From the NCBI GenBank assembly GCA_934646835.1, contig CAKUES010000007.1, positions 1 to 64,000 on the forward strand: a stretch of 64,000 nucleotides of DNA. Direction: 5' to 3'. A model generated the notes under the pieces. That model saw only the letters and a program-made list of their open reading frames with translations, had not been told where the DNA came from and searched no databases. The stretch comes from an uncultured Coriobacteriales bacterium (GTDB lineage: Bacteria > Actinomycetota > Coriobacteriia > Coriobacteriales > QAMH01). Both the position numbers and the translations under genes were made by a program. Of the stretch, positions 24,666 through 35,469 are shown in pieces; the stretch's first letter is position 1; each line of letters begins with the position of its first letter.

Positions 24666-25847
24666 ATGAAGAAGTTTCTTTCTGGTGACGAGGCTTTTGC
24701 CGAGGGTGTGCGTTTGGCGCGCCCGCAGGTGATCTCTGCCTATCCCATCACCCCGCAGACCGTCGTCGTCGAGCGTTTGAGCGAGATGGTTGCCAACGGA
24801 GAGCTCGAGGCCCAGTATCTCCACGTCGAGTCCGAGCATTCTGCGCTGAGTGCTGCCCTTGGTGCAAGCGCGACGGGTGCGCGCACCTTCACGGCAACCT
24901 CGAGCCAGGGCCTGCTTTACATGGCGGAGGTACTCTCCTACGTGGCTGGCGGCAGATTCCCGGTCGTTATGATGAACGCCAACCGCGCGACTGCGCTGCC
25001 ATGGAACATCTACGGCGACCAGCGCGACTCCCTCGGCCTGCTCGACCAAGGCTGGATTCAGGTCTATGCGCAAGACAACCAGGAGGCGCTCGACTTGGCG
25101 CTCATGGCTTACGCGCTCGCGGAGGACGCAGACGTCATGACGCCGGTGATGGTCAACCTCGACGGCTTTGCGCTGACGCACACTTACGAAAGAGTTGAGG
25201 TTCCCTCGACCGAGCTCGCCGACGCGTTTTTGCCTGTGTACGAGACCTCGAACCGCATTGACTTTGCCAACCCCACCAATATCGGCTACAGCGCCGGTCC
25301 CGAGTACAACGGCTACTACAAGTACTGGGCACACAGGGACATGCTCGCTGCTGCCTCTGTTATCGACAAGGTCGAGGCGCGCTTTGCGGAGGTCTTTGGA
25401 CGCAAGTACACCGGCATGCTCGAGAGCTACCGCGCTGGTGACGCGGACTTCGTTATCGTTGCCTTGGGCTCGGCTGCCGGTCTGGTTCGCGGTGTCGTCG
25501 ACGAGCTGCGCGCTGCAGGAAAGCGCGTCGGAATGGTCCGCATCCGCTACATGAGGCCCTTCCCGACGGAGGAGATCGCCAACGCGCTCATGCGTGCCCG
25601 CGCCGTCGCCGTGCTTGAGAAGGACATCTCCTTCGGCGCGGAGGGCACGGTGTTCACCAACGTCAACTCTGCCTTGCAACGCTACGGCGTCACGACACCG
25701 ACCTTCAACTTCATCGGCGGCTTGGGTGGCGCGGATATATCTGCCGCACAGGTCGAGGAGGTCTTTGCGGCCATGCAGGACTGCCTCGATGGGTTTGGCG
25801 AGCTCGAGCCTGTCAACTTCATCGGCATCGACGAGCAGGGGAGGTAG
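24666..25847 (+). CDS. 2-oxoacid:ferredoxin oxidoreductase, alpha subunit
   Basis: 393-residue alpha chain with the pyrimidine-binding start (ISAYPITPQTVVVERLSEMV), the EHSALSAALGAS segment and TFTATSSQGLLYMAE, plus the C-terminal transketolase-like domain (VRIRYMRPFPTEEI). It begins directly after the gamma-delta stop, with its site (GGAGG) inside that gene. It pairs with the next gene to form the TPP-dependent catalytic unit. Confidence 0.92.
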   Translation: MKKFLSGDEAFAEGVRLARPQVISAYPITPQTVVVERLSEMVANGELEAQYLHVESEHSALSAALGASATGARTFTATSSQGLLYMAEVLSYVAGGRFPVVMMNANRATALPWNIYGDQRDSLGLLDQGWIQVYAQDNQEALDLALMAYALAEDADVMTPVMVNLDGFALTHTYERVEVPSTELADAFLPVYETSNRIDFANPTNIGYSAGPEYNGYYKYWAHRDMLAAASVIDKVEARFAEVFGRKYTGMLESYRAGDADFVIVALGSAAGLVRGVVDELRAAGKRVGMVRIRYMRPFPTEEIANALMRARAVAVLEKDISFGAEGTVFTNVNSALQRYGVTTPTFNFIGGLGGADISAAQVEEVFAAMQDCLDGFGELEPVNFIGIDEQGR

Positions 25848-25852
25848 CCAAG

Positions 25853-26770
25853 ATGGCGATCAACGCACGAAACATCAGCGACAACGAGCTCTTCTTTGGG
25901 CACAAGGCTTGCGCTGGCTGCGGTGGAAGCCTCGCGGTGCGCCAAGCGCTCAAGGTGCTCGGCCCCAAAGCGGTCTGCGCGCTGCCAGCCGGTTGCATGA
26001 GCGCCGTGGGCTTTAACTTCCCGCAGCTGTGCTTTGCCAACAACGCCATGATCACGCCCTTTGCCGCCACGGCGGCCGTCTGCTCTGGTATCAGGGCCGG
26101 TTTGCTGGCCCAGGGCTTCGATCCGGACGAGTATCCCGTCGTTGGTTTTGCGGGTGACGGCGGTACGGCTGATATCGGCATCCAGGCGCTCAGCGGCGCC
26201 ATCGACCGCAACGACGACATCATCTACATCTGCTACGACAATGAGGCCTACATGAACACGGGCATCCAGAAGAGCAGCCTCACGCCTTTTGGTGCTCGCA
26301 CGACGACCTCGCCCGTCGGCAAGCTCACCCACGGGTGCTTGACGCAGAAGAAGAACATGTTCGAGATCGTCGCGGCCCATGGCATACCCTATGCCGCCAC
26401 GGCGAGTATCGGCTACATCAACGACTTTATCCGCAAGGTGGAGAAGGCCTCTCAGATTCGCGGCACGAAGTACATTCATGTCATCGCGCCCTGCCCGACC
26501 GGCTGGGGCTGCGGCGTCGACGAGACTGTCGAGATCGCCAAGGAAGTCGTCGACTGCGGCCTGTGGTATCTGGCCGAGTACGAGGGCGAGGAGCAGTGCG
26601 GCGCGCCTGGCGGCAAGTTCACGCTCAACCGCAATCCCAAGGAGTTCACGAGCGTCGAGGGCTATCTGCGTCATCAGACGCGCTTCAGGGCACTTACCGA
26701 GCAGGATATCGACGCGGTGACCTCTGGTCGCGATGCCAAGTGGGAGGTCATGCGCCGCGATTGGCTGTAG
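25853..26770 (+). CDS. 2-oxoacid:ferredoxin oxidoreductase, beta (TPP-binding) subunit
   Basis: 305-residue beta subunit. The cysteines of KACAGCGG (N-terminal) with later cysteines bind the catalytic-domain [4Fe-4S] cluster. The TPP motif is GFAGDGGTADIGIQAL ending at YDNEAYMNTG. The segment GIQKSSLTPFGARTTTSPVGK is typical of pyruvate/2-oxoisovalerate oxidoreductases. Site GGGGAGG before the ATG. Last gene of the operon; downstream is the tRNA cluster. Confidence 0.92.
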   Translation: MAINARNISDNELFFGHKACAGCGGSLAVRQALKVLGPKAVCALPAGCMSAVGFNFPQLCFANNAMITPFAATAAVCSGIRAGLLAQGFDPDEYPVVGFAGDGGTADIGIQALSGAIDRNDDIIYICYDNEAYMNTGIQKSSLTPFGARTTTSPVGKLTHGCLTQKKNMFEIVAAHGIPYAATASIGYINDFIRKVEKASQIRGTKYIHVIAPCPTGWGCGVDETVEIAKEVVDCGLWYLAEYEGEEQCGAPGGKFTLNRNPKEFTSVEGYLRHQTRFRALTEQDIDAVTSGRDAKWEVMRRDWL

Positions 26771-26804
26771 CGCTTGCGACGCAGCGCTCCTAAGGCGATG
26801 CCGT

Positions 26805-26856
26805 GCGCAAGGGGCGAGCGGAGAATTTCAAAATTGCCGCAAATCACCCCTTGCGC
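26805..26856. promoter_or_regulatory. Inverted repeat overlapping the tRNA promoter
   Basis: GCGCAAGGGG (26805-26814) and its perfect complement CCCCTTGCGC (26847-26856) flank a 32-nt AT-richer stretch. The right arm contains the probable -35 box TTGCGC. It could be a weak terminator for the oxidoreductase operon or a regulatory site; no T run follows. Confidence 0.35.
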
Positions 26857-26878
26857 GAGATGCTCAAACTGGTAATAT
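26851..26878 (+). promoter_or_regulatory. Promoter of the tRNA cluster
   Basis: TTGCGC (26851-26856), 16-nt spacer, TAATAT (26873-26878), about 25 nt before the first tRNA. It is the only good candidate ahead of the four tRNA genes. Confidence 0.5.
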
Positions 26879-26903
26879 ATCTACTCGCGCAAGCGCACCA
26901 CAT

Positions 26904-26978
26904 TCCTCGGTAGCTCAATGGCAGAGCCCTCGACTGTTAATCGAGTTGTTGTAAGTTCGAGTCTTACCCGGGGAGCCA
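26904..26978 (+). tRNA. tRNA-Asn (GTT), first copy
   Basis: Acceptor stem TCCTCGG/CCGGGGA with one G-U pair, D arm AGCTCAATGGCAGAGC, anticodon loop CTGTTAA giving GTT, T arm GTTCGAGTC, discriminator G and an encoded CCA. Identical to the copy at 27129. Confidence 0.96.
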
Positions 26979-26986
26979 GCGTTTTC

Positions 26987-27009
26987 AGGGCCGCCTTCAC
27001 GACGGCCCT
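26987..27009 (+). other. Hairpin between tRNA-Asn and tRNA-Val, unit 1
   Basis: AGGGCCG (26987-26993) pairs with CGGCCCT (27003-27009), followed by TTTCC. It may be a partial terminator or processing signal. An equivalent hairpin occurs in the second unit. Confidence 0.55.
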
Positions 27010-27032
27010 TTTCCTTGAAAGACGTTTCTGGT

Positions 27033-27107
27033 GGGCGATTGGCTCAGCGGGAGAGCATCGCCTTCACACGGCGGGGGTCACTGGTTCGAACCCAGTATCG
27101 CCCACCA
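27033..27107 (+). tRNA. tRNA-Val (CAC)
   Basis: Acceptor GGGCGAT/ATCGCCC, D arm GGCTCAGCGGGAGAGC, anticodon stem-loop CGCC-TTCACAC-GGCG giving anticodon CAC, T arm GGTTCGAACC, discriminator A, encoded CCA. Reads GUG codons. Confidence 0.94.
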
Positions 27108-27128
27108 GAATCGTCAATCAGGGTTTAT

Positions 27129-27203
27129 TCCTCGGTAGCTCAATGGCAGAGCCCTCGACTGTTAATCGAGTTGTTGTAAGTTCGAGTCTTACCCGGGGAG
27201 CCA
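27129..27203 (+). tRNA. tRNA-Asn (GTT), second copy
   Basis: Same 75 bases as the gene at 26904, including the encoded CCA. Followed by a hairpin AGGGCCG...CGGCCCTT (about 27211-27234) as in the first unit. Confidence 0.96.
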
Positions 27204-27257
27204 GCATTCCACAGGGCCGTTTAACGGCGGCCCTTCATCTTAAAGGATGCTATTGTT

Positions 27258-27332
<75 letters not shown>

Positions 27333-27341
27333 ACAGCATCC

Positions 27342-27369
27342 AAAAGGTCGCCGAGAGGCGACCTTTTTT
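27342..27369 (+). terminator. Terminator of the tRNA cluster
   Basis: AAGGTCGCC (27344-27352) pairs with GGCGACCTT (27357-27365) on a GAGA tetraloop and runs into six T. Confidence 0.92.
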
Positions 27370-27401
27370 GTTGTCTAGGGCTTGTTTGCAAGCCTTGGGC
27401 G

Positions 27402-27429
27402 TTGATTGCCAACCGACAGCTGATAAACT
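27402..27429 (+). promoter_or_regulatory. Promoter of the ABC-F gene, probably leaderless
   Basis: TTGATT (27402-27407), 16-nt spacer, TAAACT (27424-27429). The start codon ATG is only 8 nt beyond the -10 box, where transcription itself should begin, and no Shine-Dalgarno is present. Confidence 0.5.
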
Positions 27430-27437
27430 GATACCTT

Positions 27438-29534
<2,097 letters not shown>

Positions 29535-29537
29535 AAG

Positions 29538-30212
29538 ATGACGGGAACCATGCAGCTCGATATCATCCTCGGCATCCTCAAGGTGCTCGCCTTCGTGCCC
29601 GCAATCGTCATCCACGAGTGCGCGCACGGCTTTGCCGCCTACAAGCTCGGTGACCCAACGGCCAAGAGGGGAGGGCGTCTCACGCTCAACCCCCTCAAGC
29701 ACGTCGATCCCTTTGGCACGGTTATCATCCCCGGCTTGCTCATCTTGAGCGGCGCGGGCTTCATCTTTGGCTACGCCAAGCCGGTACCCTACAACCCGGG
29801 TTACTTCAAGGACATCCGCAAGGGCGAGGTCATCGTCGGTTTGGCAGGACCTGCAAGCAACATCGCGATGAGCGCCATCGGTGCCGCAATCGCGTGGGCG
29901 GCGGTCATGTGGGGCGACGCCAGCATGGCGGCCTTGTACGTGTGGTACTTTGGCACCTACTTCTGCACGGTCAACCTGTGCCTGGCGTTTTTCAACCTCA
30001 TCCCCATCCCGCCGCTGGACGGCAGCTCGATCATCGCACCGCTGCTCTCCGATCGCGCGCTTGCGACCTACTACAAGGTCCAGCAGTACGGCATGTTCAT
30101 CCTGCTCGTCCTCATCATCGCGATTCCCTATCTGTTCCCTCAGATCGACATCTTGAGCTGGTATTTGCAGGCGACCGCAGGCAACCTGTCTGCGCTCATG
30201 CTGCCCATCTAA
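29538..30212 (+). CDS. Site-2 protease family (M50) membrane metalloprotease
   Basis: 224 residues, about six hydrophobic segments. The zinc-binding motif is VIHECAHGF (HExxH, ~residue 26) and the distal motif is NLIPIPPLDGS in which the aspartate completes the site. No PDZ domain, so it belongs to the minimal YwhC/Rip3-like group that cleaves unknown membrane proteins. A second ATG four codons in is also possible. It follows the ABC-F stop by three bases and is probably cotranscribed. Confidence 0.9.
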   Translation: MTGTMQLDIILGILKVLAFVPAIVIHECAHGFAAYKLGDPTAKRGGRLTLNPLKHVDPFGTVIIPGLLILSGAGFIFGYAKPVPYNPGYFKDIRKGEVIVGLAGPASNIAMSAIGAAIAWAAVMWGDASMAALYVWYFGTYFCTVNLCLAFFNLIPIPPLDGSSIIAPLLSDRALATYYKVQQYGMFILLVLIIAIPYLFPQIDILSWYLQATAGNLSALMLPI

Positions 30213-30280
30213 AGCGGTGTCGCGCTCTTGCGCTAAACTGAACAGGTTGTAAACCCTAGCCAAGAAACCGGAGGCAGCCC

Positions 30281-31186
30281 TTGTCATATCGCGTGCAGAT
30301 CGACGCCTATCAGGGCCCCTTCGACTTGCTCTTGCAGCTCGTCTCCAGGCAGAAGGTCGACATCGGCGCCATCAGCGTGTCCCAGATCGCGGACCAGTAC
30401 CTGCAGGAAGTCGAGCGTATGAAGGAGCTCGACCTCGACGTCGCAAGCGACTTCCTCGTCGTTGCCGCCACCTTGCTGCAGATCAAGGCCGCAAGCCTCG
30501 TCCCCAAGGAACAACGCGTCGACATCGACCTCGATGACGAGGAGTTTGCGGACCTCACGCCCGAGGAGACGCGCGACATCCTTGTCGCGCGCTTGGTCAA
30601 CTACAAGAAGTTCAAGAACGCAGCCGCCGCACTCGGTGCACGTATGGAGGCAGAGTCCAGGATGCACCCCCGTCAAGCGGGTATCGAGGAGCAGTTCGTC
30701 GGCCTGATGCCGGATTACCTCGAGGGCGTCACGCTGCACGGGCTTGCTGTCATCTGTGCGGATATCGCGGCCCGCCGCGAGACCTTTCTGCTCGAGGCAG
30801 AGCACATCGCAGCTGTCCCCATCTCCATGGAGCGCCACGTAGAGGGCATCTACCGCACCATGCGCAACCGCAAGTCGAGGACATTCGCGGAGCTAGTGGG
30901 CGAGGAGCCGACGGCGGAGATTGTCGTCGTCACCTTCCTTGCCGTGCTCGAGCTCTACAAGCGCGGTGCCATCTCCATCACCCAAGACGAGACCTTTGGT
31001 GAGATGAGCTTCGAGATTGAGCCGGATGCTCCGGAGATCACGGACTTCTCTGTCCCCGACTGGGGTATGCCGGAGGACCCGAGCCTCGAGGCGCTCGACG
31101 GGCAGCTCGAGCTTGGCGAGGGCGAAGAAGCCGTCGATGGTGACGATACAGATTCTCTTGATGATGACGATGAGGAGCGAGCATGA
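30281..31186 (+). CDS. scpA: Segregation and condensation protein A
   Basis: Kleisin subunit that bridges SMC heads in the bacterial condensin complex. It starts SYRVQIDAYQGPFDLLLQLV, the ScpA N-terminal SMC-contact motif, and has a C-terminal winged helix around residues 190-255 followed by an acidic tail. 301 aa. TTG start supported by GGAGG six bases upstream. The stop overlaps the scpB start as ATGA. Confidence 0.94.
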   Translation: MSYRVQIDAYQGPFDLLLQLVSRQKVDIGAISVSQIADQYLQEVERMKELDLDVASDFLVVAATLLQIKAASLVPKEQRVDIDLDDEEFADLTPEETRDILVARLVNYKKFKNAAAALGARMEAESRMHPRQAGIEEQFVGLMPDYLEGVTLHGLAVICADIAARRETFLLEAEHIAAVPISMERHVEGIYRTMRNRKSRTFAELVGEEPTAEIVVVTFLAVLELYKRGAISITQDETFGEMSFEIEPDAPEITDFSVPDWGMPEDPSLEALDGQLELGEGEEAVDGDDTDSLDDDDEERA

Positions 31187-32031
31187 CGCGTAATGCTGAT
31201 GATGCATACCTGATGGGAGCGGTTGAGGCGCTGCTCTTTGTGAGCGACGAGCCGGTGACTGCCGTGCGTCTTGCGACCTTCCTCGAGACCACCCCAGAGA
31301 AGATGGATGCGGTTCTCGGCGCGCTCGCACAGGAGTACGAGCAAGCCAACCGCGGCATGCAGCTGCGCGAGGTTGCCGGCGGTTGGCGCTTCTACAGCCA
31401 CCCCGCCTACCATGAGATCATCGAGAAGTACGTGGTCAGCTGGGATACGCGGCGCATGAGCCAGGCAGCGCTCGAGGCGCTTGCCGTCATCGCGTACCAT
31501 CAGCCCGTTACCCGCGCTGCAGTCAACGCCATCCGCGGCGTCAACAGCGAGGGCGTGGTGAGCTCGCTGGTCGAGAAGGGTCTTGTCAAGGAGCTCGGCC
31601 GGGAGAAGGGAGGCGGCGGCGCCATCCTCTACGGCACGACGCACACCTTCCTGGAGAAGTTCGGCCTCAAGAGCGTGAAGGACCTGCCGCCTCTGGAGGA
31701 CTTTGCCCCTGACGAGGCGACGCGTGACTTCATCCGCGCGCGTCTGGGTGGTGCTGCTGCCCAGGCCGCGGAGGCCATCGAGACGGCAGAAGACGCCACT
31801 GCCGCACTCGAGGTGCTGCTCACCGGCACCGACGGTTCTGCGGTGGTTGAGGACGTCGACCGCGGAGACGAGGAGCGCTCAGACGATGCGGATGCCATGG
31901 CGGATATACTCGCCGCCGCTATGACCGACAAAGTAGACACTGCAAGCTCGCTGGATGCCGTTGCCCAGGCCCTCGAAGCCGAGCCGGCGCAAGACAATCC
32001 CGACGAGGAGGAGGCTGCGTATGAGTCCTAA
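31183..32031 (+). CDS. scpB: Segregation and condensation protein B
   Basis: Winged-helix partner of ScpA. It starts with AVEALLFVSDEPV and contains RRMSQAALEALAVIAYHQPVTRA and the LYGTTHTFLEKFGLKSVKDLPPL end of the conserved region. Residues ~195-282 are an acidic, alanine-rich extension that family members of ~200 aa lack. It overlaps scpA by four bases and rluB by eleven. Confidence 0.94.
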   Translation: MTRNADDAYLMGAVEALLFVSDEPVTAVRLATFLETTPEKMDAVLGALAQEYEQANRGMQLREVAGGWRFYSHPAYHEIIEKYVVSWDTRRMSQAALEALAVIAYHQPVTRAAVNAIRGVNSEGVVSSLVEKGLVKELGREKGGGGAILYGTTHTFLEKFGLKSVKDLPPLEDFAPDEATRDFIRARLGGAAAQAAEAIETAEDATAALEVLLTGTDGSAVVEDVDRGDEERSDDADAMADILAAAMTDKVDTASSLDAVAQALEAEPAQDNPDEEEAAYES

Positions 32032-32794
32032 GCCCGCCAACGCCCCGAGCGAGGTCAACTACCCCATGCGCCTGCAGAAGTTCCTCGCGCGCAGCGGTGT
32101 TGCGAGCCGTCGTCGCAGCGAGGACCTCATCACCGCTGGCCGCGTTGAGGTTAATGGCGAGGTACGCTGCGATCTGGGCTGCAAGGTCGACCCCAACGTC
32201 GACGAGGTCACAGTCGACGGGCGCGTCGTCACCATCTTCGACGGGTGTGCCTACATCATGCTCAACAAGCCTGCCGGCTACATCACCACGATGAGCGACC
32301 CGCAGAGGCGCCCGTGCGTGGCGGATTTGGTCCCGGCGGATCGTTACCCGGGTCTCTATCCGCTTGGCCGCTTGGACATGGACACCACGGGCCTTTTGCT
32401 GTTCACGACTGACGGCGACATGGGTCCGGCGCTGCTGCATCCCAAGCACCACGTCGACAAGACCTATCGCGTCAAGGTGAAGGGCAAGCTGCGCGAGCGC
32501 GACCTCACGCGCCTGCGTGCCGGTGGGCTCAAGTTGCCGGAGGGCTATATCTGCGCCCCGGCCAAGGTGCGCATCGATGCTGCCGGCAGCGAGTTCTCCC
32601 GTGCGAGCATCACCATCCACGAGGGCCGCAAGCGCCAGGTCAAGCTGATGTTCTCTGCCATCGGGCACCCGGTGGTCGAGCTGCATCGAGATATCTTCGG
32701 CCCCATTAACTTGGGCGGCTTGCCACAAGGGACATGGCGCGAGTTGACAGAGCAAGAGATCGCAGCGCTCAAGGATGTGTCTGGGCTCGTGTAG
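32021..32794 (+). CDS. rluB: 23S rRNA pseudouridine synthase, RluB/RsuA family
   Basis: S4 RNA-binding domain at the N-terminus (RLQKFLARSGVASRRRSE, GRVEVNGE) followed by the catalytic domain with GRLDMDTTGLLLF, whose aspartate is the nucleophile, and HPKHHVDKTYRV. 257 aa. The ATG lies inside the end of scpB with GAGGAGGAGG upstream. The scpA-scpB-rluB order is conserved in Gram-positives. RluB versus RsuA cannot be fully separated, but this context favours a 23S enzyme. Confidence 0.92.
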   Translation: MSPKPANAPSEVNYPMRLQKFLARSGVASRRRSEDLITAGRVEVNGEVRCDLGCKVDPNVDEVTVDGRVVTIFDGCAYIMLNKPAGYITTMSDPQRRPCVADLVPADRYPGLYPLGRLDMDTTGLLLFTTDGDMGPALLHPKHHVDKTYRVKVKGKLRERDLTRLRAGGLKLPEGYICAPAKVRIDAAGSEFSRASITIHEGRKRQVKLMFSAIGHPVVELHRDIFGPINLGGLPQGTWRELTEQEIAALKDVSGLV

Positions 32795-32871
32795 GGCAGA
32801 TGCTCTCATATTCGCCTGCGGGCGGTGTTATCATCTAACGGTTACTGTTTTTCAGACGAAGAGGTTTAAAC

Positions 32872-33921
32872 ATGGCTAACGAGGGAAGCTTCGAGGCGGC
32901 GCTCAAGCGCAGCAACGAGATTCGCGCTGATTTTGACGTCAACCCCGGCAAGTACACGATGCTGACCGGCGACAGGCCCACCGGCCGTCTCCACATCGGC
33001 CACTACTTCGGCACCCTCAAGGGCCGTGTGGAGCTGCAGAACAAGGGCATCAAGACCAATGTCATCATCGCCGACTACCAGGTCATCACGGACCGCGACA
33101 CGACGGCGAACATCCAGGACAACGTCTACAACATGGTCATCGACTACATGGCCGCGGGTCTCGATCCGGCCAAGACCATGATCTTCACGCACTCCCAGGT
33201 TCCTGCGCTCAACCAGCTGATGCTGCCCTTCTTGAGCCTTATCTCCGAGGCCGAGCTCGAGCGCAACCCGACGGTCAAGGCCGAGCAGGAGGCCTCTGGC
33301 CACCAGCTTACCGGCCTGCTTTTGACCTACCCGGTCCATCAGGCATGCGACATTTTGTTCTGCAAGGGCAACGTCGTCCCCGTCGGCAAGGACCAGCTGC
33401 CCCACATCGAGGCAACGCGTCTGCTGGCCCGTCGCTTCAACGAGCGCTATGACAAGGTCTTCCCGATGCCGGATGCCGTCCTGTCCGACGTCATCGAGGT
33501 TCCCGGCCTCGACGGCCGCAAGATGTCCAAGTCCTATGGCAACGGCATCGCGCTGTCCATGACCGCGGAGGAGACCGCCAAGCTCATCAAGAAGTCCCCG
33601 ACTGACTCCGATCGCAACATCACCTTCGACCCGGACAACCGCCCTGGCGTCTCCGCACTGCTCACGACCGCACATCTTGCAACCGGTCGCCCGCAGGCAG
33701 AGATCGCCGCAGAGATCGGCAACGGCGGTGGCGGTGCGCTCAAGGCGTACGTGACCGAGGCCATCAACGGCTACCTCGCTCCCATGCGCGCTCGCCGCGA
33801 GGAGCTTGTCCAGGACATGGACTACGTCAAGGACGTGCTGCGCGAGGGCAACCGCAAGGCAAACGAGATCGCAAACGCTACGCTGGCGGAGGTTTGCGAG
33901 GCCATGAAGATGGTGTACTAG
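32872..33921 (+). CDS. trpS: Tryptophan-tRNA ligase
   Basis: Class I synthetase, 349 aa. HIGH motif in GDRPTGRLHIGHYFGTL and KMSKS motif in GRKMSKSYGNGI; VPVGKDQLPHIE lies between them. It has a 77-nt leader, too short for a T-box, so I see no tRNA-sensing control. Followed by a long hairpin. Confidence 0.96.
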   Translation: MANEGSFEAALKRSNEIRADFDVNPGKYTMLTGDRPTGRLHIGHYFGTLKGRVELQNKGIKTNVIIADYQVITDRDTTANIQDNVYNMVIDYMAAGLDPAKTMIFTHSQVPALNQLMLPFLSLISEAELERNPTVKAEQEASGHQLTGLLLTYPVHQACDILFCKGNVVPVGKDQLPHIEATRLLARRFNERYDKVFPMPDAVLSDVIEVPGLDGRKMSKSYGNGIALSMTAEETAKLIKKSPTDSDRNITFDPDNRPGVSALLTTAHLATGRPQAEIAAEIGNGGGGALKAYVTEAINGYLAPMRARREELVQDMDYVKDVLREGNRKANEIANATLAEVCEAMKMVY

Positions 33922-33953
33922 GTCAGTTTTCGCTAAAGATGTGATTGCTGAGG

Positions 33954-34033
33954 CGCCCCGGTTGGTCGGGGTGGCCCGCAAAGTTCGAGATCGTTTTGAC
34001 TCACTTTGCGGGCCACCCCGACCAACCGGGGCG
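33954..34033. repeat. REPIN-like hairpin B (single example)
   Basis: A 31-nt arm (33954-33984, beginning CGCCCCGGTTGGTCGGGG) has a perfect reverse complement at 34003-34033, with an 18-nt spacer. Each arm carries an internal hairpin, CCCCG-GTTGGT-CGGGG. It lies 32 nt after trpS. The rest of 34034-34212 holds no gene I can support, only the probable leader of the transporter. Confidence 0.88.
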
Positions 34034-34212
34034 TTGTTGCAAGGGCCTTTTTTCCACTTTCTGATGGGAGAGGTGGGGTGGGGTCGCGGCTTGTTGGCGG
34101 TGGTGCTGCTCACGCGCTAAGCTGTTACGCTCACGTAATACTCTCGTTATTTTCCTTTTTGAGGAGTATCCTAATTCATCCATATGATTGGATTATCGGG
34201 GAGTGAGATAAA

Positions 34213-35424
34213 ATCGTTAAGACAAACTACGACAAGGTTATCTGCCTCTGTTGCTTTGCCTTCTTCTTCGTCAACGTTGGTTTTCCCAGCACTGCGTTTG
34301 GCGTTTACCAGCACTACATCGTCTCGCTTCCGGACATGAACGATGCTTCTGCGGGCCTGGTGCTCTCGACTCGTGCGCTCATCTCCCTTATCGCGACGGT
34401 CCTCGTCGCGCATTACTTCCGCCGTCTCGACTGCAGGCTCGGCATCGCCATTGCCACTGCTATGACAGGTGTCGGCTTCCTCTTGTACTCGTTTGCTAAC
34501 TGCTTCGCCGTCTTTGCTGCTGGCGCGGTGTTCTGCGGACTCGGTTACGGATTGGGTGGCGCCGTTGGTATGACGCTTGTCATCGGCCGTTGGTTTAGGG
34601 ACGACGTTGGCAAGGCTGTGGGCTTTGCCTCTTCCGGCAGCGGTGTGGCCGGTGCCCTGTTCCCGATGATCATCGTGCATGTGATTGGCGGGTCTGGTCT
34701 TTCCGCTGCGTTTCTCATGCAGGCAATCGTCGCTTTCGTCATCTCTGGCATCGTTTTGTTGTTGATGCGCAACTCGCCGCGCGATATGGGGCTTGAACCT
34801 CATACGACCCCGGCAGCCCATCACCTTGCCCAGAAGCACGAGTCGTCTGCCAAGGAGCTCACGGCACCGCTCTACCATCTGCTTGTCCTTGCCATGGTTG
34901 GCTGCGGCGCTGGTTGCACGGGCGGTATCGCCTACATCGGCATCCTTATGACGAGCAGCGGAATCGACGAGATCTTCGCGGCCACGCTCGTCTCCATCTC
35001 CGGTCTCGCGCTCTTTGTCGGTAAGTTCGGCGTTGGAGTTGTCATCGATGCCATTGGTACCAAGCGAGCCTCTTTGATCTTTTTCACGCTCTTTGCCGGT
35101 GGTTTGTGGGTTTCTTGCGTCGCCGCCCCGATGCAGCTTGCCCCGCTTTGCGTTGCCGGCGTTGTGATGTTCGGTTTGGGTGGTGCCCTCGGCTCCACGG
35201 GTGTCTCCGTCTGGGCCATCGAGTTCTCCCAGCCCAAGACGCGCGGCAAGGTTGCCCGCGACTTTCAGAGCGCCTACGCCGTCGGCGGCTTCATCTTCAA
35301 CCTCGTGCCCGGCGTTCTCGCACATTACGTGGGCAACTACTCTGTCTCCTTCTTCTTGATGGGTGGCTTCGTCTTCACCTCGATGCTCATCATCATGTAC
35401 GTCTACAACCACATCCGCAGCTAA
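34213..35424 (+). CDS. MFS transporter (start codon unclear)
   Basis: Major facilitator with about 12 membrane segments, including the motif-A-like HYFRRLDCRLG after the second. The first ATG in frame (34336) would begin inside this fold. Upstream in the same frame, codons 34216-34335 encode VKTNYDKVICLCCFAFFFV and onward, an obvious first membrane segment, yet the open frame back to the stop at 34204 contains no ATG, GTG or TTG. A ribosome site GGGGAG (34198-34203) is correctly placed for ATC at 34213 (used here) and a little far for GTT at 34216. Either a rare non-standard start is used, or a start codon was mutated or misread, or a one-base frameshift joins it to the ATG at 34184. Substrate unknown; the fold resembles oxalate/formate-type MFS carriers. 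Confidence 0.7.
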   Translation: MVKTNYDKVICLCCFAFFFVNVGFPSTAFGVYQHYIVSLPDMNDASAGLVLSTRALISLIATVLVAHYFRRLDCRLGIAIATAMTGVGFLLYSFANCFAVFAAGAVFCGLGYGLGGAVGMTLVIGRWFRDDVGKAVGFASSGSGVAGALFPMIIVHVIGGSGLSAAFLMQAIVAFVISGIVLLLMRNSPRDMGLEPHTTPAAHHLAQKHESSAKELTAPLYHLLVLAMVGCGAGCTGGIAYIGILMTSSGIDEIFAATLVSISGLALFVGKFGVGVVIDAIGTKRASLIFFTLFAGGLWVSCVAAPMQLAPLCVAGVVMFGLGGALGSTGVSVWAIEFSQPKTRGKVARDFQSAYAVGGFIFNLVPGVLAHYVGNYSVSFFLMGGFVFTSMLIIMYVYNHIRS

Positions 35425-35469
35425 GGCGCGAGCGCAAACATCGCATGGGGCGCCCTGCTTGCTCTTGGC

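Noticed and set aside
32795..32871. Possible T-box ahead of trpS
   Set aside because: Only 77 nt, with no T-box consensus or specifier loop visible.
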